This document shows positions 26,893-35,988 of a DNA stretch of 64,000 nt, in pieces. The first letter of the stretch is position 1; every line of letters starts with the position of its first letter. This stretch comes from Mycobacterium persicum (lineage in GTDB: Bacteria; Actinomycetota; Actinomycetes; Mycobacteriales; Mycobacteriaceae), in assembly GCF_002086675.1 (NCBI RefSeq), contig NZ_MVIF01000006.1, forward strand, positions 41,509 through 105,508. The letters run 5' to 3'. Under the pieces are notes generated by a model. It was not told the origin of the DNA, did not search any database, and worked only from the letters and a program-made list of their open reading frames with translations. The position numbers and the translations under genes are program-made.

Positions 26893-28151
26893 GCATTCCG
26901 AAGCTGGGGTCGCTGATTGTCGAAAATCACGACAGCACTTCCGGTCGCGACGCCGCCGCCGTGCTAGACCCGGACACGTATCTCGCCGGTGCTCCGTTCG
27001 AGGCGCTGCGCAGGTTGCGGGCCCGCGCGCCAGTGCATCCGGTGTACCTGTCCGGACTGCCCAGAACGTGGTTGCTGACCCGACACGCCGATGTGCGACT
27101 CGTCAGTCGCGACACCGAGACGTTCACCAGCAGCAAGGGCAACACCCTGGTGGCGGTCGAGGCGGCGCCGACCTCGGCGATGCTGCCGGGAATCGACCCG
27201 CCGCGACACATCCACTACCGCAAGCTGATCAACCAGGGTTTCACCGCGCGCAATGTGCTGCGTCTGGAACCGCGGATGCGCCAAGTCGCCCGCGACATCG
27301 TCGCCAACATCGCCGACAAGGGCGAATTCGACGCCGTCACAGATGTTTCCGCGGAAATATCGCTGCAGGTGATCGCCGAGGTACTGGGTGTGCCCGCCGC
27401 GGACCGGATGGACGTCTTCCGCTGGAGCAACGCGATCGGAAGCCTGGGCATCGAGGACCCCGACTACGCTCCCACACCCGAGGCGCTCGGGCAGGCGGCC
27501 GCCGAAATGTTCGCCTATTGCGGCGAATTGGTCGAACACCGGCGAAAGCACGGCCTCACCGACGACATCCTGTCGGCTCTGCTCGCCGCCGAGGTCGACG
27601 GCGACCGGCTCAACCGCGACCAGCTCAACGAATTCTTCCTGCTGCTGGCGATCGCCGGCAACGAGACCACTCGAAACACCCTCAGCCACGGCATCCTGGC
27701 GCTGTCCGAGCACCCCGACCAACAGGCGCTGCTGGCCCGCGATCGTAAGGCGGCCAAGACCGCCGTCGAGGAACTGCTGCGCTGGGCCACCCCGGTGATG
27801 CACTTCCGCCGTACCGCCACTCGCGACGTGGAGATCCGCGGCCAGCACATCCGGGCCGGCGACTGGGTGCTGATGCACTACCTGTCGGCCAACCGCGACG
27901 AGGACATGTTCGAGCGGGCCGCCGAGTTCGACATCACCCGGGGGCGGTCTGGCCCGGGGCCCGACCATGTCGCGTTCGGCGGCGGGGGAGTGCACTTCTG
28001 CCTCGGCGCTCAGCTCGCCCGTCTGGAACTGCGGGTGATGCTGGAAGAGTTGTACCCACGCGTGCCCGGCCTCGTCGTCACCGGGCCGCCCGACCGGCTG
28101 CGGTCCTCGTTCTTCCACGGGATCAAACGGCTGCCGTGTGCGGTGGGTTGA
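26889..28151 (+). CDS. Cytochrome P450
   Basis: A 420-residue bacterial class I P450. It has the I-helix AGNETTRN (about 256-263), EELLRW (ExxR), and the haem loop FGGGGVHFCLGAQLAR with C371 as thiolate ligand. PPRHIHYRKLINQGFT is the C-helix region. It needs a ferredoxin/reductase pair; the FprA and ferredoxin genes at 40-41 kb could supply electrons, but no local ferredoxin gene exists. It is translationally coupled to TetR. The CYP family could not be assigned without a search. Confidence 0.94.
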   Translation: MSIPKLGSLIVENHDSTSGRDAAAVLDPDTYLAGAPFEALRRLRARAPVHPVYLSGLPRTWLLTRHADVRLVSRDTETFTSSKGNTLVAVEAAPTSAMLPGIDPPRHIHYRKLINQGFTARNVLRLEPRMRQVARDIVANIADKGEFDAVTDVSAEISLQVIAEVLGVPAADRMDVFRWSNAIGSLGIEDPDYAPTPEALGQAAAEMFAYCGELVEHRRKHGLTDDILSALLAAEVDGDRLNRDQLNEFFLLLAIAGNETTRNTLSHGILALSEHPDQQALLARDRKAAKTAVEELLRWATPVMHFRRTATRDVEIRGQHIRAGDWVLMHYLSANRDEDMFERAAEFDITRGRSGPGPDHVAFGGGGVHFCLGAQLARLELRVMLEELYPRVPGLVVTGPPDRLRSSFFHGIKRLPCAVG

Positions 28152-28200
28152 GCAGCCGGTCGCTCGCCCTCCGCAGCAGTCGCCGCCACCGGGATCGACG

Positions 28201-29793
28201 TCAGTCGAGGTCGGCCGGGTCGAGCAGCTGCACCTCCTCGAGATCCATCTCCGCCTGCACCTCGCGTAGCACAATGTCGTCGATCAGGTTCTTGTTGCGC
28301 AGCGCGGTGACGGCCTGCCGCTGATATTGCAGAACGCCGAGCCGAACCTGACGGACCAGATCGCAGTGCGCCGCCAGATCGCTGGTCGCGGAGTCGGCGC
28401 CGTTGACCCCGACGAGTTCGGCGCGTTCTTCGTAATCGCGCTGCAGGCGTTTCACAATCTCGGTGCCGGCCCCAAGCGCGTCGGCGACCTCCGGCAAGGC
28501 TTCCAGGGCGGCTTCGGCGCTGCGAATTCGGGCCAACTGCAATTCGTCGGCACGGGTGACGTCGTCCGGCATCCGGGCCCAGCGGACCACCGCGGGCAGT
28601 GAGCTGCCCTGGACCAGCACCGTCACCAGAATCACGATCGACACGACAAAGATGATCAGGTTGCGGTCGGGGAACGGTGCGCCGCTTCGCGTGGTCATCG
28701 GGACCGCGAGCGCTGCCGCGAGCGAGACCGCGCCGCGGAATCCGGCCCAGCTGGTCACACAGCGCTGGCGAAAGCCGACGTAGCGGTGGGGTTTACGCAA
28801 GGACCGGTCGACCGCGCGTCCCAGCAGGGTGGTCACCTCGACCCACACGATTCGGGTTGCGACGACAACCCCCGCGACGACCAATGCCAGGACGGTGGCG
28901 CGACGCAGTCCGCCGCCGACGTCCGAGATGTGCTCGATCGCGCCTGGGATCTGGACCCCGACGAAGACCCACAAAGACCCGTTGATGAGGAACGTCGAGA
29001 TATCCCAGAATGCGAACGACTGCAGACGGGAACGCGCCCGAATCACCCGCGGGCCGGTGTAGGCGAGCACCAGCGCTGACACCATGACCGCGACGACGCC
29101 GCTGCAATGTAGCGACTGGGCGAGCAGGAACGCCGCGAACGGCGTCATCATGCTCAGCGCTCCTTCCTCGAGCGGTGCGTCAATCCTGCGGCGCAGCATC
29201 GTCACCAGCCACCCGACCAACAGCCCCGCGGTGATCCCACCCAAATAGGAGACGACAAAACGGCCGACCAGGGCGGCAGGTCCGATCCCCGGCGCACCTT
29301 CGGCGACGGCCACGGTCACGGCGAAGAGGACCAGCGCCGTTCCGTCGTTGATGAGGCTCTCGCCTTTCAAGACGGTAAGTGTGCGCCGCGGCAATCGTTT
29401 GGCCAGGCCGGCCACCGCGGCGGCGTCGGTGGGCGAGAGCACCGCACCCAGCACCGCCGCGGCGTGTGACTCCATGCCGAATGCCCGTGCTGTCCATGAC
29501 ACGGCCACCGCGGTGGCAATCACCAGCCCCACACTGAACATGATGATCACGCGCAAGTTCCAGCGGATTTCGCGGAAGCTGGTGTTCAGACTTTCCCAGT
29601 AAAGGATCGCCGGAAGGAATAGCAGCAACACGATTTCGCCGTCGATCTCGACGCTTCCGAACCGGGGGATGAGACCCAGCAGCGCGCCAAGCAGGATGAG
29701 CAAGACCGGCGGTCCCACCCGGTAACGGCGACCCAGAACGGTTCCGGCAACCACGATGGCGACGAGCGTGACGATAACGACGAGGCCGAACAC
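28201..29793 (-). CDS. yjcE: CPA1-type Na+/H+ antiporter (Rv2287 YjcE-like)
   Basis: A 530-residue transporter with about 12 membrane segments in the first 400 residues. It has the CPA1 core motifs SPTDAAAVAGLAKR (ion-binding ND/TD region), LKGESLINDGTALVLF, and GFRGAVSLAAALAVP. A cytoplasmic tail of about 110 residues is acidic and helical. It exchanges Na+ or K+ for H+ across the membrane. The best M. tuberculosis match from memory is Rv2287. GTG 29793 has no strong ribosome site. It is convergent with the P450 gene. Confidence 0.9.
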   Translation of the reverse strand: MFGLVVIVTLVAIVVAGTVLGRRYRVGPPVLLILLGALLGLIPRFGSVEIDGEIVLLLFLPAILYWESLNTSFREIRWNLRVIIMFSVGLVIATAVAVSWTARAFGMESHAAAVLGAVLSPTDAAAVAGLAKRLPRRTLTVLKGESLINDGTALVLFAVTVAVAEGAPGIGPAALVGRFVVSYLGGITAGLLVGWLVTMLRRRIDAPLEEGALSMMTPFAAFLLAQSLHCSGVVAVMVSALVLAYTGPRVIRARSRLQSFAFWDISTFLINGSLWVFVGVQIPGAIEHISDVGGGLRRATVLALVVAGVVVATRIVWVEVTTLLGRAVDRSLRKPHRYVGFRQRCVTSWAGFRGAVSLAAALAVPMTTRSGAPFPDRNLIIFVVSIVILVTVLVQGSSLPAVVRWARMPDDVTRADELQLARIRSAEAALEALPEVADALGAGTEIVKRLQRDYEERAELVGVNGADSATSDLAAHCDLVRQVRLGVLQYQRQAVTALRNKNLIDDIVLREVQAEMDLEEVQLLDPADLD

Positions 29794-29844
29794 CAGCCCA
29801 TCTTCGCCTACGGACTCATCGATCCCGCGACCACATGGCCCGAA

Positions 29845-30933
29845 CTACGAGCAGTCGCAGCAGTCGCAGGAGTCGCAGCAGTCGCAGCAGCAGTCTTCGT
29901 CGCAGCAGCACGCGTCGGTGCAGGTGTTCCAGCATCCCTGTTTGGGACTTTGCTCCGCAATGGGCGGTAGCTCACCCGGATCGCCCGGGTAGGGGCCAGC
30001 GCCCATCGCCTGGTCGCCGAAGTTGATCCCGTCCTGCTCGCCATGCGGCGTCCCGCCTCGCGCGCTGTCACCGGCGCGGTTGAAGGTGCGCGATATCGCG
30101 CGGCGCACCTCGCGGGTCAGCAACCGCCGCGCCAGTCGTCCGTCGGTGAAGTCGACGTCGGCCAGCGCCAGTTCGATGCCCAGCGCTGCGTCGTCGCACC
30201 GGGTGCGGGCCGCCGCGACGGGTGTTGCGGTGGCCGCCAACGGGTTCCACTTTCCGTGAGCTGCGTCGTCGCGGTAATCCTCGACCGCGTCGAGGACATG
30301 CGCGATTCGCCCGAACAGCCGCCCCACCTCACGCAGCGGCTCCTGGTTGGCCGGTCGGCCGGCCAACACCGCGGTATGTGCGAAGGCCGCGGCGACCGCG
30401 GTCTCGGTGGGCTCGGTCACCAGCAGTAGCGAGCTGCCCGGGCCCGCCCGACCGACCATCGCCTCGAGCACGGTCTGCCGGTCGATCGCCGCGACCAGCA
30501 CGCCGGTGTCGAATCCGAGGGAGTGTCCGGCATCGGTGCCCTGGCGCGTCCAGCGATCGGCGATCCGGCGCGCCACCACCCGCACCGGGGCCGCACCGAC
30601 TACGCCGTCACGGTCGTCGACGTGATCGCGCACCCGGGCGGCGGCCAGCGCCAGCGACACCACGGCGGCCAGTCGCACGCACTCACCGGTCGCCACGTCC
30701 GCACGTCGCATCCCGCGCAATGGACAGGGTCCGGCGGTCCGTCGCGTTGGTCGCGCGTCGGACTGCGCTTCGACCAGCAGCGAGACCACCAAGCCGTCGT
30801 AGTTGGTGGCGATTCGCGCGGCCTGGCCGTAGTCGTCGCGAAGCGCCAGGCACAGTCCGCATAGCTGCGCTCGCCAAACTGCCGTGAGTTCGCCACCGAG
30901 CCGGTGACGGCACGGCCGGATGATGCCAAACAC
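29845..30933 (-). CDS. DUF5685 family protein with poly-Cys tail
   Basis: A 362-residue protein that starts MFGIIRPCRHRL and continues AVWRAQLCGLCLALRDDYG, the Cys-containing opening typical of actinobacterial DUF5685 proteins. The middle is helical, prenyl-synthase-like in hydrophobic spacing (HVLDAVEDYRDDAAHGKWNP has a DxxxD-type acidic patch). The last 30 residues are extraordinary: about 16 Cys among Asp/Ser (CCCDEDCCCDCC). The tail could bind metal or Fe-S clusters. The function of the family is unknown. It begins ATG 30933; the previous gene is divergent. Confidence 0.85.
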   Translation of the reverse strand: MFGIIRPCRHRLGGELTAVWRAQLCGLCLALRDDYGQAARIATNYDGLVVSLLVEAQSDARPTRRTAGPCPLRGMRRADVATGECVRLAAVVSLALAAARVRDHVDDRDGVVGAAPVRVVARRIADRWTRQGTDAGHSLGFDTGVLVAAIDRQTVLEAMVGRAGPGSSLLLVTEPTETAVAAAFAHTAVLAGRPANQEPLREVGRLFGRIAHVLDAVEDYRDDAAHGKWNPLAATATPVAAARTRCDDAALGIELALADVDFTDGRLARRLLTREVRRAISRTFNRAGDSARGGTPHGEQDGINFGDQAMGAGPYPGDPGELPPIAEQSPKQGCWNTCTDACCCDEDCCCDCCDSCDCCDCS

Positions 30934-31117
30934 GCGTCGAAGCTACCGGACTAGGGACGGACATGCGCCCGGAAACGCCGCGCCGCCGCGCGCCGGGAAC
31001 ACGAGATCGGGAGTTCGCCGGGGCGCCGGAACTCGCCGGGCAAGCAAACGTCCTTGCCGGCCAACGCGATCCCGTTCAGGCGACTATGCTGCAAACCCTG
31101 ATTGAAGGGCGGTGTTG

Positions 31118-31558
31118 ATGAAGATCAGACTCATGGTGACCGTCGTCATGGTTGTCTTGTCGGTGCTGTTGGGTTGCATCGGCTGTGCCAGCAAGGCCCG
31201 ACCGCCGGCGACCAAAACCATTGACGTGTCGATGGACGACGTGTTGAAGCAAAGCGCGATCGAACGCGATGTCACCATGTCGGTCGGGGACACGCTGCAG
31301 GTGACGCTCGGGTCGAATTACACCACCCCGTTCCGCTGGGCGGAAGACATGAAGATCGGTGACGCCACGGTCCTGAAGCAGGTCGATCACCGGTATGTGC
31401 GGCCGGACACCGACATGATGGGCGCACCCGGCACCGAGGTGTGGACGTTCACGGCGCTCAAGCCCGGCAGCACCACGATCACCACCGGCTACGCCAGCTT
31501 CGTGGGCGGCGACAACGCGCCGACGTGTACCTTCACCGGGAAAGTGACTGTGCAATAG
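31118..31558 (+). CDS. Chagasin-like (I42) protease-inhibitor lipoprotein
   Basis: A 146-residue protein with a lipoprotein signal (VLLGCIGCAS) and a domain resembling the I42 chagasin/inhibitor fold: DTLQVTLGSNYTTPFRW (L2-type NPTTGY loop replaced by NYTTPF), MGAPGTEVWTFTALKPG (GAPG and KPG loops), and SFVGG. These folds block papain-like cysteine proteases. The next gene, convergent, encodes a candidate papain-fold amidase, an interesting pairing. ATG 31118 is used; GTG 31112 and TTG 31115 are in frame. Confidence 0.78.
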   Translation: MKIRLMVTVVMVVLSVLLGCIGCASKARPPATKTIDVSMDDVLKQSAIERDVTMSVGDTLQVTLGSNYTTPFRWAEDMKIGDATVLKQVDHRYVRPDTDMMGAPGTEVWTFTALKPGSTTITTGYASFVGGDNAPTCTFTGKVTVQ

Positions 31559-31569
31559 CGGGTGCCGCT
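31557..31569. terminator. Hairpin between convergent genes
   Basis: AGCGG-GTG-CCGCT, a five-base-pair stem beginning inside the TAG stop of the I42 gene, lies between two convergent genes 36 bases apart. Confidence 0.4.
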
Positions 31570-31594
31570 AGAGCTGGGTTGACTCGAAAGCCGC

Positions 31595-32863
31595 TCACGC
31601 GGGGTGTTCGGTCGTCGTCGGCGGCGTCGTCACCGGGGGGGTCGAGGGTTTGGTTGTCACCGGTGGTGTTGTCACCGGCGGGGTCGAGGGTTTGGTTGTC
31701 ACCGGTGGTGTTGTCACCGGCGGGGTCGACGGTTTGGTCGTCACCGGTGGTGTCGTCGGCTTGGTCGTTACCGGAGTGGTTGCGTTGGGGATGCAGCGTT
31801 CCGGATTGTGGCCGCAGTGATATCCGGGCGGACATTCGACGCAGACATAGGTGGGCGACGGCGGTGTCCCCCCACCGGGCGGGTCGTCACAGATACCGTC
31901 GCCGTTCAAGTCCACGCACGGGAGTTTCTTTTGACCCGACGGTACGAGCCAGTCTTTACCGACATACTGCACCCAGATCGGCTCGGTAACGCTGGAGCCG
32001 AAGATGGCGCTGGTCCTGGTGCTTTTCGTGGTATGCGGCGTGCCGTTGTACACCGAATATCTGATCCACGGCCCGGTATTGCCTGCCGCCGGCTGGGATT
32101 CCTTATCGAGGTAATCCGGTGCCGCAATTGCGATATGCCCGTATTCGGTGCGGCCCGGGATGCTATGCGATGACGCGACAACAAATTGACCTTGATTTGC
32201 CAGTTCCGTGACCTCGGATCCGGGATTGATTCCTACGCCGACGAGCTTCCAACCGCTTCTATCCGGATTCTTGACCGCCTGTGCGAGGAACTCATTCATC
32301 TTGTCGGCATTACGCAGCTTCTCGTCGTAGACGCCGTCATAGGCGCGATCTCTGAAATAGGGAATATCCAGAATCGCTCCAAGAGCGCCAAGATACCAAT
32401 TGCAGGCTTGCAGGGAATAGGGAGCCCACGGCTTGTCGGAGGCGGCCGAAAGAGCGTCCACGAATCCTTGTCGCATCAACTTGTTGGCGAGGTCTATGGC
32501 TTCCTGATAAGGGATTTTCCGGTTCTGCTCCCACGACACCACGACATAACAGGCCGCCGGCGGGTGGGCGCTGTGCATATCGTCCTCGCACTGCCGGGCA
32601 GCATCTAGCAATCGACCCGCGTGCTTTCTATCCGCGGCCGGGCCCCGTTCCGCGTCCGGTGCGCCCTTCGTGGGCTCGCACGCGGCACCATTTCCGCAAT
32701 TACTGGGCTGGCGGCTACAGGCTACCGGTATCACCGCGCCGAACATCATCAATGTCACGCCCACGAGCACCACGATCCAGCGCAGCTTTCCGCCATGATT
32801 CCGCAGAAAAGCGGCAAAGCCGTTTTGGGCGGCGCCGGTCAACCGCGGGTGCAGCCTCTTCAT
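31595..32863 (-). CDS. Membrane-anchored candidate Cys/His amidase with EF-hand loop and Thr/Pro tail
   Basis: A 422-residue exported protein. A membrane segment at about 28-49 ends IPVACSR, a possible lipobox. The central domain (about 80-300) has ACNWYLG (C154) and [11 protein letters not shown] (H243), the spacing and context of papain-like NlpC/CHAP amidases. Residues 318-327 form a calcium-loop motif [11 protein letters not shown] Cys-rich patch ([17 protein letters not shown]) follows, then a Thr/Pro/Val/Lys tail of about 60 residues built from a 14-residue repeat. Peptidoglycan cleavage is inferred, not shown. ATG 32863 follows a GGGG tract; longer starts are possible. Confidence 0.72.
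   Translation of the reverse strand: MKRLHPRLTGAAQNGFAAFLRNHGGKLRWIVVLVGVTLMMFGAVIPVACSRQPSNCGNGAACEPTKGAPDAERGPAADRKHAGRLLDAARQCEDDMHSAHPPAACYVVVSWEQNRKIPYQEAIDLANKLMRQGFVDALSAASDKPWAPYSLQACNWYLGALGAILDIPYFRDRAYDGVYDEKLRNADKMNEFLAQAVKNPDRSGWKLVGVGINPGSEVTELANQGQFVVASSHSIPGRTEYGHIAIAAPDYLDKESQPAAGNTGPWIRYSVYNGTPHTTKSTRTSAIFGSSVTEPIWVQYVGKDWLVPSGQKKLPCVDLNGDGICDDPPGGGTPPSPTYVCVECPPGYHCGHNPERCIPNATTPVTTKPTTPPVTTKPSTPPVTTPPVTTKPSTPPVTTPPVTTKPSTPPVTTPPTTTEHPA
31599..31766. repeat. 42-bp coding tandem repeat
   Basis: Units begin at 31641, 31683 and 31725 with exact 42-bp spacing; the first two are identical and the third is degraded. A further weak unit occupies 31599-31640. They encode [14 protein letters not shown] on the minus strand, the stalk-like tail of the candidate amidase. 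Such repeats vary in number between strains. Confidence 0.85.
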
Positions 32864-33079
32864 GTAAATCCCCCTGCCGCCGATCCGCGTCGGCATATCG
32901 CAACACTGCACCGCGCAACCCGGCACCTGCTAGGGGCTTTGGGCCTCGACGGCCGATTACCTAAGAAATCGTGGCCGTCGATGTCAGGTGATCGTGCAGG
33001 CACGGCTTTCGGTCCGGCGCGTGCGCGTAGGCTACGCGGCAACGCCAGCTCGCGAGGCGCCGTCGAAAGGTCAAGCGTG

Positions 33080-33772
33080 ATGAGCACTGTCGTAGATTTC
33101 CACTTTGACCCCATGTGCCCGTTCGCCTACCAGACCTCGATCTGGATCCGTGACGTCCGTGCGCAGTTGGGCATCGCCGTCAATTGGCGGTTTTTCAGCC
33201 TCGAGGAGATCAACCGGGTAGCCGGCAAGAAGCACCCCTGGGAACGTGACTGGTCCTACGGCTGGTCTCTGATGCGCATCGGCGCGTTGCTGCGCCGCAG
33301 CGACATGTCGTTGCTCGACCGGTGGTACGCGGCGATCGGTAACGAACTGCACAGTCTCGGCGGCAAACCGCACGATCCCGCGGTGGCCCGCCGGCTGCTG
33401 GGCGAGATCGGTGTCGACGCGTCGATTCTCGATGCCGCGCTTGCGGATCCGAGCACCCACGACGAGGTCCGCGCGGAGCATCAGCGGGTTGTCGACGCCG
33501 GCGGATACGGGGTGCCGACGCTGTTCATCGAGGGGCAATGCCTGTTCGGGCCGGTGCTGGTGGACCCACCGACCGGGCCGGATGCGCTCAAGCTGTGGAA
33601 CGTGGTCACCGGTATGGCCGAATTGCCGCATGTCTATGAGCTGCAGCGGCCGAAGTCACCCGCCGATGCCGACCTCATCGCCCAAAGTCTGCGGCCATAT
33701 CTCGACGGCCGTGACTGGGTCAGCATCAACCGCGGCGAAGTGGTCGACATCGACAGGCTGGCCGGCCGCTGA
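33080..33772 (+). CDS. DsbA-fold oxidoreductase with single active-site Cys
   Basis: A 230-residue thioredoxin-fold protein of the DsbA/FrnE class, related to mycothiol-dependent Rv2466c. The active motif is [10 protein letters not shown]: only the first Cys of CPxC is present (CPFA instead of CPWC). The cis-Pro loop GVPTLFIEG and the final KLWNVV helix are present. A single Cys suggests a mycothiol-transferase or reductase mode rather than disulfide exchange. ATG 33080 is used; GTG 33077 has better spacing from GAAAGG. It converges on the next gene with only nine bases between. Confidence 0.87.
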   Translation: MSTVVDFHFDPMCPFAYQTSIWIRDVRAQLGIAVNWRFFSLEEINRVAGKKHPWERDWSYGWSLMRIGALLRRSDMSLLDRWYAAIGNELHSLGGKPHDPAVARRLLGEIGVDASILDAALADPSTHDEVRAEHQRVVDAGGYGVPTLFIEGQCLFGPVLVDPPTGPDALKLWNVVTGMAELPHVYELQRPKSPADADLIAQSLRPYLDGRDWVSINRGEVVDIDRLAGR

Positions 33773-33781
33773 AGCTCACCG

Positions 33782-34930
33782 TCAGACCATGGCGGTCGGC
33801 GCCACCTTCAGGCCAATTGCCAAGGCGCCGGCCAGTTCTCGGCTGACGTCGTAGTCGAAGACCACGTGGCCGCTGAGCACGTCGACATCGCGTTTGGCCC
33901 GTTGTAGCGGGCTGCTGAGAAAGTGTGCGCTGGCGCCGGACGCCTCCAGTAGGCCGGCGATCACCGCGCGTGATTCCCGCACGATGTGCGCGGCGGCCAG
34001 CCGGGCATCGGCGCGGACGGGGCGCGGCACACGGTCTCCGGCCGCCAAGGTCTGGTCGATTCGCCCGGCGGTGTCGGCCAGCAGACCGTCCAGGGCGCGT
34101 AGCCGGACCCGGGCTTCGGCCAGTCGGGCTTGAGCGGCCGGCTTGTCTTTCTGCGTGCCACCCTCGTAGGCCAGGACACGTTCGAAGAGTCGCTCGGCGA
34201 AGACTTCGGTGACGCGCTCGGCGGCGCCCAGCGCCGGCATTGCGGCGACCAGCGCCAGCGCGGGTATCAGCGGCCAGCGGTAGAGGTCCGCGTCGTGCAG
34301 CAGCGCACCAGGCGCGGTGCCGGCGTAGATATCGCTGACCTTGACCAGTCGGTGCGCGGGGACGAAGACGTCGTCGATGACGACGTCGTTGGAGCCGGTG
34401 GCACGCATCCCGTCGGTTTGCCAGACGTCGACAATCCCGATGTCGTCGGCGGGCACCAGCGCCAGTGCCGGGTAGGTCGCGTTGTCGGGACCGCAGAGCG
34501 CGCCGACGATCGTCCAGTTGCCGTCCATCACTCCGGTGGCCCACGACCAGCGACCGGACAGCCGAACGCCCCCGTCCACTGCGACACCGCGCCCGGTAGG
34601 CGCCAACGGTGACGAAGCGAGAAACGGTCGGGAAGCGAATCCCTCGCTTTGGGCGCGCTCGTCGAAAAGGGCCAGCATCCAGTTGTGCAGCGTGTAGAAC
34701 GCCGCGGTCCAGGCGGTGGAGGCGCAGCCGTGCGCCATCCGGCGTACCGGGTCGAAGATCGCCGCGAATTCGGCCTGCTGCCCGCCATACCGCGTGGGCC
34801 GCAACAGATCGAAGAATCCCGACTCGATCAGTTCGGCGACCGTGGCGGCGGGCAACCGGCGAAGCTCCTCGGCCTGCTGTGCACGCTGACCCAGTCGCTC
34901 CACGAATGCGTCCGTGACACCGGCGGCCAT
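33782..34930 (-). CDS. Acyl-CoA dehydrogenase-fold flavoprotein (monooxygenase-like)
   Basis: A 382-residue protein of the HsaA/DszC-like branch. It has RRLPAATVAELIESGFFDLLRP, GGVRLSGRWSWATGVMDGNW, DGMRATGSNDVVIDDVFVP, and a C-terminal helical bundle. It is a second member of the family in this window (see 10698). ATG 34930 has no Shine-Dalgarno, but TATGGT lies exactly six bases upstream, a layout that fits a leaderless transcript. It is downstream of lipM and the tocopherol-cyclase-like gene on the same strand. Confidence 0.83.
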   Translation of the reverse strand: MAAGVTDAFVERLGQRAQQAEELRRLPAATVAELIESGFFDLLRPTRYGGQQAEFAAIFDPVRRMAHGCASTAWTAAFYTLHNWMLALFDERAQSEGFASRPFLASSPLAPTGRGVAVDGGVRLSGRWSWATGVMDGNWTIVGALCGPDNATYPALALVPADDIGIVDVWQTDGMRATGSNDVVIDDVFVPAHRLVKVSDIYAGTAPGALLHDADLYRWPLIPALALVAAMPALGAAERVTEVFAERLFERVLAYEGGTQKDKPAAQARLAEARVRLRALDGLLADTAGRIDQTLAAGDRVPRPVRADARLAAAHIVRESRAVIAGLLEASGASAHFLSSPLQRAKRDVDVLSGHVVFDYDVSRELAGALAIGLKVAPTAMV

Positions 34931-34983
34931 GTGCAGACCATACTGTCTGGTGCGGGCGCGGTGTTCGATACGACCGAGCGCCG

Positions 34984-35988
34984 CTACCCGGCCGGCCGGC
35001 TGCCGATCTCCAGTCCCGTCAGCTCGGAGGTGCCGTCGAAGACCACGCGGCCGAACTTGCGGACCACGCAATGCAGCCGGCCGGCAAGATGCTCGAAGTC
35101 GGTGTCGACGTTGCGCCGCGCCGCGGGCAATGGCACCGGTAAGACGTGCGGATCGCGGCCGGCGGTGTCACCGTCCAGCCAGATCTGGTAAAGCGGGTTG
35201 AACGCCCGGATACGCCAGTGGCCGTCGCCGACCTGTGATCGCACCAGCGCCGGCGGCGTCATCCGGATCACCTCGTCACCGAGGCGCACCACCACTCCGG
35301 TGACGTCTTGACGGATCGGGCCGAGCTGAAGAAGACCGCCCGAAAACGCGACGGAGACGTCCGCGCCGTCGAAATCGTGCGCCTGGCCCCACCACCAGCG
35401 CTCGGGAAAGCCCGCGCCCCAGTTCCGTTCGGCATAGAGCCGGGCGTCGTCGAACGTCCAGGTACCGTCACTGAATTCGACTGTGCCGCTTGCCTTACCG
35501 CCCAGCCGATAGGGATGCCAGTATTGGTTCAGAAACGGGATCGAGGAGAACACCCCGCCGCCCCCGAAAACCTTGGGCCATTGGAACAGATCAGTGAATC
35601 GCAGATTGAGATGGATGTCGTCGAGGTCGATTCGTAGCCCGTCGGTGGCGGCTGCGAAACTGCCGGCCGGGTCGGTTCCGGCGTGGACCGTGAACGGCGA
35701 GGATTCCGCTTCGGCTTCGTCCAGCGCCGCCGACCGCACCATCCCGCCGGGATGCAGCGCGACTGCCACGGTGGCCCAGTCCCCGTCCGGGTGGCGGTTG
35801 ACGCTGCACAGCCCGACCACGACGCGATCGGTGGCGCTGTCGGTGAGGCGCCAGAACCAGCCCTCCATTTCACAGCCATGAGAGGGCAACGGATCGCCAA
35901 AGGGCAGGTCGGCGCCGGTGCTGCGATAGGCATCGACCAGTCGCTTGGCGATACCCTCGGCGGCCCAGCGCAGGTATGCGGCGGTCAT
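34984..35988 (-). CDS. Tocopherol-cyclase-like protein
   Basis: A 334-residue protein resembling the tocopherol cyclase-like/AttH-like beta-barrel family. It has HGCEMEGWFWRLTD near residue 40, WPKVFGGGGVFSSIPFLNQYWHP mid-protein, and the Trp-rich AERNWGAGFPERWWWGQAHD, the family hallmark. Bacterial homologues are of unknown function, perhaps acting on prenyl or lipid substrates. Its ATG overlaps the TGA of lipM (ATGA), so they are made together. Confidence 0.83.
   Translation of the reverse strand: MTAAYLRWAAEGIAKRLVDAYRSTGADLPFGDPLPSHGCEMEGWFWRLTDSATDRVVVGLCSVNRHPDGDWATVAVALHPGGMVRSAALDEAEAESSPFTVHAGTDPAGSFAAATDGLRIDLDDIHLNLRFTDLFQWPKVFGGGGVFSSIPFLNQYWHPYRLGGKASGTVEFSDGTWTFDDARLYAERNWGAGFPERWWWGQAHDFDGADVSVAFSGGLLQLGPIRQDVTGVVVRLGDEVIRMTPPALVRSQVGDGHWRIRAFNPLYQIWLDGDTAGRDPHVLPVPLPAARRNVDTDFEHLAGRLHCVVRKFGRVVFDGTSELTGLEIGSRPAG

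Noticed and set aside
26964..28274. 436-codon minus-strand ORF opposite the P450
   Set aside because: The P450 with full haem loop explains the DNA; the antisense frame has no features.
29845..29935. Plus-strand Gln/Ser-rich repeat ORF (around 29756-29992)
   Set aside because: It is the antisense of the poly-Cys codons of the DUF5685 tail; the minus-strand gene is complete and conserved at its N-terminus.
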